A DNA stretch of 26,035 nucleotides. It comes from Acidobacteriota bacterium (GTDB lineage Bacteria > Acidobacteriota > Terriglobia > Terriglobales > Acidobacteriaceae). The translations under genes were made by a program, and so were the position numbers. The stretch spans positions 1 through 26,035 of the forward strand of contig JANXQR010000269.1 in the NCBI GenBank assembly GCA_025353435.1. Reading direction: 5' to 3'. Below are positions 8,106-14,299 of the stretch, one piece after another; positions within the stretch are counted from its first letter, which is position 1, and the number at the start of each line of letters is the position of its first letter. Below the pieces are notes generated by a model that did no database searches, was not told the origin of the DNA, and worked only from the letters and a program-made list of their open reading frames with translations.

Positions 8106-8954
8106 CTACGGATGTTTTACTTCTGCACTCGGCCTTTCGGCCGCAGACGGCTTCGCCGGGACTGCAGGTGCGATAACCTTCTGCTCTTCTGTCCCCTTAA
8201 TATCCGGGATCTTCGCCTCCACACCACCTTCATTCTTCACCAGAATTGAAACCCGCCGGTTGCTCGGATCAAATGGATTCGCCTTCACCCGCAACATCTG
8301 ATCCGCGTACCCACGCACCTGGCTCACCTGGTCGCTCCGCACCCCGTCCTGCTGCAGCAGACGCCGCGCGGCATTCGCTCGATCCGCCGACAGTTCCCAG
8401 TTGCTGTACGAATTGTCGTCCGAATACGGCATCGCATCCGTGTATCCCTCGATCAACAAACGGTTCGGCAGCGCCTTCAACTCCTTGCCCAGAAGCGCCA
8501 GCAAATCCTGCCCGCTGCCGCTCAACTTTGCGCTACCGCTCTCATAAAACGTCCCGTTCATTCCCTCCAGCAGTTCGACCCGCAAGCCTTCCGGCGTAAC
8601 CGTGATCTCGATCTGCTTCGACAGCTTCTCCAACCCCTTTTTCTGCTTGATCTGCTCTTCCAGCTTCTCCTTCAATTTCTGCAAAGTGTTGTCGCGCTCA
8701 GTCGTGACTGCCACCCCGTTGCCGGCCATCGTCGTCCCCAGCAGATTCGAAGTGCCCTTGGGATCGTTGAAATACCCAGCCACTGCCTTCTTGACCTTCT
8801 CACTTGAGCCCATCAACCAAAGCACGATGAAGAGGGCCATCATGGCCGTCACAAAATCGGCGTATGCCACCTTCCACGCGCCGCCATTGTGGCCACCATG
8901 TCCACCACCCTTTTTCTTGATGATGATGATCGGTTGTACCTTGCCTGGTAACAT
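8106..8954 (-). CDS. motB: Flagellar motor stator protein MotB
   Basis: A 282-residue stator B subunit. The N-terminus is basic and Gly/His-rich (KKKGGGHGGHNGG) and leads into a single membrane helix, AWKVAYADFVTAMMALFIVLWL. Asp33 in AYADF corresponds to the proton-binding Asp32 of E. coli MotB. A plug/linker and coiled region follows (about 85-115), then an OmpA/MotB peptidoglycan-binding domain (about 120-240) with LLIEGYTDAMPY and NWELSADRANAARRLL. The tail is Pro/Ala-rich. The start codon lies 11 nt after the motA stop on the same strand, so the two are co-transcribed. The last 15 codons are encoded by two short palindromes (CGGCC-TTTC-GGCCG, 8130-8143, and ACGGCTTCGCCG beside it). Role: anchors the stator to the cell wall and conducts ions with MotA. 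No other flagellar structural gene is in view. Confidence 0.94.
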   Translation of the reverse strand: MLPGKVQPIIIIKKKGGGHGGHNGGAWKVAYADFVTAMMALFIVLWLMGSSEKVKKAVAGYFNDPKGTSNLLGTTMAGNGVAVTTERDNTLQKLKEKLEEQIKQKKGLEKLSKQIEITVTPEGLRVELLEGMNGTFYESGSAKLSGSGQDLLALLGKELKALPNRLLIEGYTDAMPYSDDNSYSNWELSADRANAARRLLQQDGVRSDQVSQVRGYADQMLRVKANPFDPSNRRVSILVKNEGGVEAKIPDIKGTEEQKVIAPAVPAKPSAAERPSAEVKHP

Positions 8955-8965
8955 CTGGACCTTTC

Positions 8966-9847
8966 CTAAGCCACCGCTGCCGCCACCGGTTCGGCTGCTT
9001 GCCCCTTACAGCCCTTTTCCATCTCGTCAAAGCTCGGCCGATGATGGGCAGGAATCGCACGACGCGCCATCTCAACAGCTATGATGGGCGCCGCACCCTT
9101 CAGGAATGCCAGCAGTAGCACGCGCAGCACATGAAGGTAGCCGTTATGCTCATCCGCGCTCTTTGTCATGTTCGCCGCCAGCGGCCCTACTACTCCGTAG
9201 CACAGCAGAATGCCCAGAAACGTCCCCACCAGCGCCGCTGCCACTTTATGGCCAATCTCTTCCGGAGGACCGCCAAGCGCGCCCATCGTGATCACCACCC
9301 CCAGCACCGCGGCCACAATCCCAAGCCCTGGCAGTGCATCTGCCGTGGTCGAAAGCGCGCTGATCGGCTCGGTCGCGTCATGATGGTGCACCTCCATGTC
9401 CAGTTCCATCATCTGGTCCATGTCGAACGGTTCCACCCCCCCGGTAATCGCCATGCGCAGCGTGTCACACACAAAGTCGCGCGAGGAATGATCATTCAAA
9501 AACTCGGGGTAGTTCTTGAAGATGTTGCTGGCGTCCGGCTTCTCCACATCGTTCTCCACGCTCAGCAGCCCCTCTTTGCGCACCTTATTTAAAAACTGAT
9601 ACATCATCTTCAGAGTGCTCAGGTAGCGAGCCTTCCCAAGCTGCGATCCCTTCAACACCCCCAGCAAGCCCCCTACGATGCCCTTGATGATGTGGATCGG
9701 ATTGGCCACCAACAGCGTGCCGATCGAGGCGCCAGCAATGATCAGCAACTCTGCGGGCTGCAGCAACACCCCAATGTTTCCTTTTTCCATCAGGAAGCCG
9801 CCGATCACAGCGCCGAATACTATGACGATCCCAATAATCGCAATCAT
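8966..9847 (-). CDS. motA: Flagellar motor stator protein MotA
   Basis: A 293-residue inner-membrane stator A subunit with four membrane segments (about 1-20, 33-50, 171-192 and 203-225). The residues that define stator function are all present, and they fall at the same numbers as in E. coli MotA: Arg90 and Glu98 in the cytoplasmic loop (KVRKEGLLSVEND), which interact with the rotor protein FliG, and Pro173 and Pro222 (ALPGLG, VVGPLA), which shape the proton path. There are no gaps relative to E. coli in this core. The ATG overlaps the TGA of the upstream PAS-GGDEF gene (ATGA overlap), so translation is probably coupled. motB follows 11 nt downstream. Together they form the ion-driven torque unit of the flagellar motor. 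Confidence 0.95.
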   Translation of the reverse strand: MIAIIGIVIVFGAVIGGFLMEKGNIGVLLQPAELLIIAGASIGTLLVANPIHIIKGIVGGLLGVLKGSQLGKARYLSTLKMMYQFLNKVRKEGLLSVENDVEKPDASNIFKNYPEFLNDHSSRDFVCDTLRMAITGGVEPFDMDQMMELDMEVHHHDATEPISALSTTADALPGLGIVAAVLGVVITMGALGGPPEEIGHKVAAALVGTFLGILLCYGVVGPLAANMTKSADEHNGYLHVLRVLLLAFLKGAAPIIAVEMARRAIPAHHRPSFDEMEKGCKGQAAEPVAAAVA

Positions 9848-10716
9848 CCACGCCTCCCCGGCGCAACCGTTACATGGTTTCCGCCCGCATGAACGCTCGT
9901 TTCCATCGCCAGCCGCGCACGCTCCACCAGTCCCGGCAGGTTTTCATCCCCCTCGGCAATGGCTAATCCGACGCTCACCGTGATCGATACCCGGTCGCCC
10001 CACCAGCGAAAATCAGCCGTGCGCGCTACACCGGCCAGTGACCGGGCACGGTTGAACAACACCTCACCGGCGCCTTCGCGCGCCACCACCAGGAATTCGT
10101 CATCACCCCAGCGGCCAATCTCTTCGCCACCAAGCAAGCAGTTTGAAAGAGTCCGCTCCACGGTCTCCATCATCGCCTCGCATGCCCGTGCGCCGTGCGT
10201 TTTCCGCAGCTCATACGCTTGGTCCACCGTGATCCAAAGAACCCCAAGTGGCGCGCCGCCATGCAGGGAGGCCTGATACTCCATCTCGAGACGCTCCTGA
10301 ACGTCGGCCTGGCTCTGCTTCACTTCCATGCCGTCGCTGGTTGTGCCGTGCGGCAAGGCGGCAGTCTGCTCCCCGCAATGAAATACCGCTGCCGTCCCGA
10401 TCCGCTCGAACAGGTCATTCCGCAGCACCAGCCGGCGCACGACTGCAGGCAGATCGTGCCCACGCAGATGCTGAGCGTGCACAACTGTCCCCCGGACCGG
10501 AGATTCGTTCTCGGTACCAGCCTCCCAGACAGGACACGATGTCAGCCCGGCCAGCGGTCCAGGGAGCGGCCTCCCAAGCACTTGCGCGCCTGGATATCCC
10601 GTCATGCTCTCAGCAGCGCGATTCCAGAAGAGTACGCGATCGTCTCTGTCCAGCAGCGCCAACCCCTCGCTATATACCTCGAGAGCGGCCTCTACCAGTT
10701 CCGCACGGTCCGCCAT
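9844..10716 (-). CDS. PAS-GGDEF protein with a degenerate GGDEF domain
   Basis: The start is set at the ATG 10716-10714, because a perfect GGAGG sits 5 nt upstream; the ATG 21 nt earlier has no ribosome site. The product has 290 residues. A PAS sensor domain is at about 6-110 (LALLDRDDRVLFWNRAAESMTGY) and a GGDEF domain at about 140-285. There is no membrane segment. The signature reads GDDEF (204-208). By eye alignment with PleD, the first metal Asp of DxD is Thr163, the guanine-contacting Asn is Arg171 and the second guanine-contacting Asp is replaced near CEAMM. No RxxD inhibitory site is seen. Diguanylate cyclase activity is therefore doubtful, and the domain may instead sense or bind. 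The stop overlaps the motA start, suggesting a link between a sensory signal and the stator. The domain call is firm; the inactivity is inference. Confidence 0.85.
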   Translation of the reverse strand: MADRAELVEAALEVYSEGLALLDRDDRVLFWNRAAESMTGYPGAQVLGRPLPGPLAGLTSCPVWEAGTENESPVRGTVVHAQHLRGHDLPAVVRRLVLRNDLFERIGTAAVFHCGEQTAALPHGTTSDGMEVKQSQADVQERLEMEYQASLHGGAPLGVLWITVDQAYELRKTHGARACEAMMETVERTLSNCLLGGEEIGRWGDDEFLVVAREGAGEVLFNRARSLAGVARTADFRWWGDRVSITVSVGLAIAEGDENLPGLVERARLAMETSVHAGGNHVTVAPGRRG

Positions 10717-10795
10717 ATCTGCCTCCAAAACGTTCATCGGCAGAACGCGGGGCCAACTTCATATTCCATGGATCGATGTATCGATAGCGCAGAGG

Positions 10796-11098
10796 TTAAT
10801 GGATCGGCCCTTGCGGAAAATTCAGCGTCTGCGGCTCCAGGCTCAGCGTACCGAACGCCTGTTCATACTGCGCCAGATTCTGACCCAGCACATTCCACAG
10901 AGCCTTCGCCTGCTGAGGGCTCAAATAAACAGCGCCGTGGTTTTTGATCGTTACCTGGTCGGGCGATTCGCTGGACGCAACTCCGAATACAAGCTGAAAG
11001 TCCCAGACGCTGACGCGAACCTGCACGCTGTTCGCATAAGTTTCGCGAAAGTCTGGCGCCTGCGTCACGTTGATATGTGGCTGTGGGGTCGGATTCAT
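10796..11098 (-). CDS. DUF3467 domain protein
   Basis: A 100-residue small cytoplasmic protein. It matches the DUF3467 pattern throughout: YANSVQVRVSVWDFQLVFG in the first half, then VYLSPQQAKALWNVLGQNLAQYEQAFG, where the SPxxAK and YE..FG positions are the family hallmarks. Function is unknown. Family members are small proteins found in many bacteria and archaea. It lies 79 nt upstream of the PAS-GGDEF gene on the same strand and may be the first gene of the motAB transcript. No recognisable terminator separates it from the upstream tRNA gene. Confidence 0.85.
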   Translation of the reverse strand: MNPTPQPHINVTQAPDFRETYANSVQVRVSVWDFQLVFGVASSESPDQVTIKNHGAVYLSPQQAKALWNVLGQNLAQYEQAFGTLSLEPQTLNFPQGPIH

Positions 11099-11170
11099 GA
11101 TGCCCCCAGATTACTCTGGCAACCCGGGGGAGAACGAAGTAACGAGCCCTTCGGGATTTCTAATCTCTGC

Positions 11171-11254
11171 TGGTGCGGAAGGGGGGACTTGAACCCCCAA
11201 GCCTTGCGGCGCTAGCTCCTAAGGCTAGTGTGTTTGCCATTTCACCACTTCCGC
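11171..11254 (-). tRNA. tRNA-Leu (anticodon UAG)
   Basis: On the minus strand the 84 bases fold as a class II tRNA. The acceptor stem is GCGGAAG with CTTCCGC, the discriminator is A, and CCA is encoded (11173-11171). The anticodon stem CTAGC/GCTAG encloses the loop CTTAGGA, so the anticodon is UAG and reads CUN leucine codons. A long variable arm (GCC-GCAA-GGC) and a T arm GGGGG-TTCAAGT-CCCCC follow. The long variable arm and the anticodon both support leucine. Confidence 0.97.
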
Positions 11255-11550
11255 ACTAGTGACAGTCTAGATAAAACCCGCAGCCGGCGCAACGGAAGCC
11301 GAGGGCGGGATGCCACGTGGGAATCGCACTTTTCCGCCCGAAGTTCCTCGCAACAATCAGTAGATTGGGATTCCTCCGGCCCCGGCCAATTTCCATAGAA
11401 ATGGAGCTGGGTGGACCTGACACTCTAGGGCCTGTGCACCCTGACGGGGCAAATGGTCCAACTCCCGCCAGACTCAAGTTGCACGACAGGGTACCTATAC
11501 TGCTCCTCTCAACAATTCCTGAAAAATGAATGAAGAGCATTGTGAGATAA
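11255..11550. other. Intergenic region upstream of tRNA-Leu and the SDR gene
   Basis: About 300 bases without a convincing gene. It must contain the minus-strand tRNA promoter next to 11255. A TATACT box at 11496-11501 resembles a -10 element but has no good -35. TGGACC (11412-11417) and GGTCCA (11455-11460) are inverted repeats flanking a smaller AGGG/CCCT pair, so the transcript could fold, but nothing marks it as a known RNA. Confidence 0.4.
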
Positions 11551-11580
11551 TTGACATCGTGCACTTCCTCTTTATTCAAT
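11551..11580 (+). promoter_or_regulatory. Putative sigma70-type promoter for the SDR gene
   Basis: A perfect TTGACA at 11551-11556 is followed after 18 bases by TTCAAT (11575-11580), which matches 4 of 6 positions of TATAAT. Transcription would begin near 11587, upstream of the short frame at 11630 and the SDR gene. It would also leave the ATG at 11579 untranscribed. This is a consensus match only. Confidence 0.4.
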
Positions 11581-11629
11581 GATTCAGGTCGGATTTTTCT
11601 GGCTCGGGCATTTTCGCGCTAAGGCGCAT

Positions 11630-11770
11630 ATGGCAAAAGAGATCGATTTTGACGAGCTCAATCTGTATCACCTTCCGCAAATGGCGCAATTGTCATTTAC
11701 CGGCACTCCTGTGGGACGTCAAACTCTTGAGAACATTGCCGATCTAGTATTTCTTGCAAGGAGAGATTAA
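11630..11770 (+). CDS. Possible 46-residue leader or small protein before the SDR gene
   Basis: A short frame with an ATG at 11630, preceded by AAGG five bases upstream, ends in TAA two bases before the SDR start codon. The peptide (MAKEIDFDELNLYHLP... to ...ADLVFLARRD) is charged and soluble, with no membrane segment and no family I recognise. The frame can be extended to an ATG at 11579, but that overlaps the putative -10 box. Its close end-to-start spacing, and the SDR ribosome site AAGGAG lying inside its last codons, suggest translational coupling if it is real. It may equally be chance. Confidence 0.4.
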   Translation: MAKEIDFDELNLYHLPQMAQLSFTGTPVGRQTLENIADLVFLARRD

Positions 11771-11772
11771 GA

Positions 11773-12753
11773 ATGCGTGCGGTCGTTACAGGTTCAGCCG
11801 GGTTCCTCGGCTCACACATGGTTGACGCCCTCCTGGGCGACGGACATCACGTGATCGGAGTGGATAATCTCCTCACCGGCAACCCGCGCAATATGGCTCA
11901 TCTATCGAACGAACCGCGCTTTCAATTCCTTAATCAGGACATTACGAGCCCCTTCGATCCCGGCCAAGTCGACCTCGTCTTCAACATGGCCAGCCCAGCC
12001 AGCCCCGTGGATTACGCGGCCTATGGTATCGAGACGTTGATGGTCGGCTCCATCGGCGTCCGCAATGTCCTCGACATCGCCAAGAAATACAGCGCACGCT
12101 TTCTCCACTGCTCCACTTCAGAGTGTTATGGCGACCCCCTCGAGCACCCGCAATCTGAAACCTACTGGGGCAATGTGAACCCGATTGGCCCGCGATCCGT
12201 CTATGACGAGTCCAAGCGCTTCGCTGAGGCCCTGGTCATGGCTTATTACCGCTACGAGCGCGTCGACACACGCCTTGTCCGCATCTTCAACACCTACGGT
12301 CCGCGCCTTCAGGCAAGTGATGGCCGAGTGATTTCGAATTTTCTTCGCCAGGCCCTCGATGGCGTTGACCTGACCATTTATGGCGATGGCAGCCAGACCC
12401 GCAGCTTTTGCTACGTCTCCGACCAGATCGATGGACAGCTTCGCCTGATGCAGTCGGATGAATATACCCCGGTAAATATTGGCAACCCTGAGGAATTCAC
12501 GATCCTGGAATGCGCGGAAGCCGTTCTCGCCATCACTGGATCGAAGAGCAAACTGGTCTTCAAGCCGCTCCCGGAAGACGACCCGAAGCAGCGCTGTCCC
12601 GATATTTCCAAGGCACGGACATTACTGGGCTGGGAGCCAAAAACCCCTCTGTCCGAAGGCCTTCGCCTAACCATTCCGTGGTTCAAAGAAGTAGCGGAAC
12701 CACAACCGCACGCCAAAGGCCGCTCAAAAGACGATTCCGAAGAAGCCGCCTGA
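11773..12753 (+). CDS. NAD-dependent sugar-nucleotide epimerase/decarboxylase, UDP-glucuronate decarboxylase-like
   Basis: A 326-residue extended short-chain dehydrogenase/reductase. The Rossmann motif GxxGxxG is at residues 7-13 (GSAGFLG). The catalytic Tyr144 and Lys148 lie in YDESK, with the active-site Ser/Thr in CSTSECYGDP (about 113-122). The stretches YWGNVNPIGPRSVYDESKRFAE and RIFNTYGPR are typical of UDP-glucuronate decarboxylase (UDP-xylose synthase), so conversion of UDP-glucuronate to UDP-xylose is the best guess; a related dTDP- or UDP-sugar dehydratase or epimerase cannot be excluded. The tail after about residue 308 is charged and probably disordered. AAGGAG lies 9 nt before the ATG. 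The product would feed cell-surface polysaccharide synthesis, but no glycosyltransferase is adjacent. Confidence 0.9.
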   Translation: MRAVVTGSAGFLGSHMVDALLGDGHHVIGVDNLLTGNPRNMAHLSNEPRFQFLNQDITSPFDPGQVDLVFNMASPASPVDYAAYGIETLMVGSIGVRNVLDIAKKYSARFLHCSTSECYGDPLEHPQSETYWGNVNPIGPRSVYDESKRFAEALVMAYYRYERVDTRLVRIFNTYGPRLQASDGRVISNFLRQALDGVDLTIYGDGSQTRSFCYVSDQIDGQLRLMQSDEYTPVNIGNPEEFTILECAEAVLAITGSKSKLVFKPLPEDDPKQRCPDISKARTLLGWEPKTPLSEGLRLTIPWFKEVAEPQPHAKGRSKDDSEEAA

Positions 12754-12855
12754 ATCCTCGCCTCAGGTATTGTTCTGATTGAGTACTCACGGGCCTTTTC
12801 TCGAAGCCCCGGGGGCACTCCGCGCATCTTCTAGTTAGGATTATTTCGCGAGCCG

Positions 12856-14130
12856 ATGAACTCAACGGAAACCAGCCAGAAGGCCGCCTTCCAGGAAACG
12901 CTCTTGAGCGCCCGCCGAACCATGGTGCTGAGCGAGATCCTCCGCATCGCTCTGGACAGCTTCCGTGCCAGCAAACTGCGCTTTGCCCTCACCGCCCTGG
13001 GAATGGTTATCGGCACCGCTTCCGTCATCCTCGTGGTCACTATCGGCATGACCGGCAAGCAATTCATCCTGAGCGAAATTCAAAAAATCGGCACCAACGA
13101 AGTTGAGCTCGAGTATGCGGGCGGCGGCGCGACAGGCACAGAGAATGTGGTCTACACCGACTACTTGACCCGCGAAGATGAAAAGGCCGTTGACGCCCAA
13201 CTCCCCGGCGTCATGTACTCCTCGCCCGTGCTCCAAATGCAAACTCGCATCAGCTTCGGCGGCGGCGTAGTGAAAGACACACTCGTCCTCGGCGTCAGCC
13301 CCGCCTACCGATACATCCGCAACCTGCTTGTGCCCTACGGACGCTTCCTTGATGAAACCGACGAAACGGCGCATTTCAACGTCGCCGTTGTCACCGAGAC
13401 GTTCGCACGTCTGCGCTATGGCAGCGTCGATGCAGCCGTCGGTCGGGAGTTCGAAATCAGCGGCATCCCATTCACAATCATCGGCGTCTTCAAGGAAAGT
13501 GTGGACGACTTCGGCGAATCTGAGATCGCCGACGAAACTCTCCTTGTTCCCTTTTCTGTTGCCCGCAAATTTATGGGCACAGAAAACGTGAAGCAGATCT
13601 ACTTCTCTATGCGCAGCATGAATGAGGTTGCTGATGCCACCAAGGAGATCCATCGCATAGTGAGTGCGCGGCACCGCCCCAACTCCGTTTACAAGACTCA
13701 GGATCTGCGCGAAGTGTTGAGCATGGCCGCCACCATCTCCAACGCACTCACCGCCGTGCTCGTCCTGGTGGCCGCAGTCACCCTGGCCGTGGGCGGCGTC
13801 GGCATCATGAACATCATGCTGGCCACGGTGCGCGCCAGAATTCGCGAGATCGGCATCCGCAAAGCGCTGGGCGCAACTTATCGCGAGATCAAGCTGCAGT
13901 TCCTGGCCGAAGCTGTCATCATCTCGCTCACCGGCGGCATCGTGGGCACCATCCTCGGCCTGACACTGCCGTTATCGGTGCGCCTATTCACCGACTACAA
14001 CCTTCCCATCTCATCCCTGTCCATCGTCATCGCACTCGCAGCGGCCGTCCTCGTTGGCGTGGTCTTTGGAACCGTACCCGCTACCCGCGCCGCGCAAATG
14101 GATCCGGTGGAATCCCTGAAGTATGAATGA
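12856..14130 (+). CDS. MacB/FtsX-type ABC transporter permease
   Basis: The product is a 424-residue inner-membrane permease. It has one membrane helix near the N-terminus (about 43-64, in LRFALTALGMVIGTASVILVV), a large MacB-type periplasmic domain (about 65-295), and three C-terminal helices of the FtsX domain. The loop after the second helix has the family signature GIMNIMLATVRARIREIGIRKALGA, and the end is the usual ATRAAQMDPVESLKYE. Such permeases drive mechanotransmission for lipoprotein, peptide or drug export and need a partner ATPase. None is encoded next to it here. Start choice is uncertain: no good ribosome site precedes the ATG at 12856, and Met23 (ATG at 12922) is an alternative. 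A small membrane protein overlaps its 3' end. Confidence 0.9.
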   Translation: MNSTETSQKAAFQETLLSARRTMVLSEILRIALDSFRASKLRFALTALGMVIGTASVILVVTIGMTGKQFILSEIQKIGTNEVELEYAGGGATGTENVVYTDYLTREDEKAVDAQLPGVMYSSPVLQMQTRISFGGGVVKDTLVLGVSPAYRYIRNLLVPYGRFLDETDETAHFNVAVVTETFARLRYGSVDAAVGREFEISGIPFTIIGVFKESVDDFGESEIADETLLVPFSVARKFMGTENVKQIYFSMRSMNEVADATKEIHRIVSARHRPNSVYKTQDLREVLSMAATISNALTAVLVLVAAVTLAVGGVGIMNIMLATVRARIREIGIRKALGATYREIKLQFLAEAVIISLTGGIVGTILGLTLPLSVRLFTDYNLPISSLSIVIALAAAVLVGVVFGTVPATRAAQMDPVESLKYE

Positions 14131-14299
14131 TCCCGACCGCAAGCCCGCACCCAACCGCCTACCGAAAGTGAATTCGGAAGACGACGCTCCTTCGCAAGGC
14201 CCGAATCTCATCCTCGCCTACAGCCTGATTGCTTTCGCCCTGCTGGTCGCAATCGCCATGGCGGCACTCATCGTCTGGCCGTACTACAAGGCTCGCTAG
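14123..14299 (+). CDS. Small single-helix membrane protein, 58 residues
   Basis: This short gene overlaps the last 8 bases of the permease gene in another frame. The protein starts MNDPDRKPAPNRLPK, with a hydrophilic, Pro-rich first 28 residues. One strong hydrophobic helix follows (about 29-52, LILAYSLIAFALLVAIAMAALIVW), then a short basic tail ending KAR. No domain is recognised. The overlap implies translational coupling with the permease, so it may be an accessory subunit of that transporter. Its TAG stop overlaps by 4 bp the stop region of the convergent dehydratase gene. The clean amphipathic-to-membrane layout and the overlap argue that it is real. Confidence 0.65.
   Translation: MNDPDRKPAPNRLPKVNSEDDAPSQGPNLILAYSLIAFALLVAIAMAALIVWPYYKAR

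Noticed and set aside
12862..13674. A 270-codon minus-strand open frame opposite the permease
   Set aside because: The permease frame has clear membrane helices and the FtsX signature; the antisense frame has no recognisable feature.
14296..14299. Four-base overlap of convergent stops as a regulatory signal
   Set aside because: Short convergent overlaps are common in compact genomes, and nothing else marks this one.
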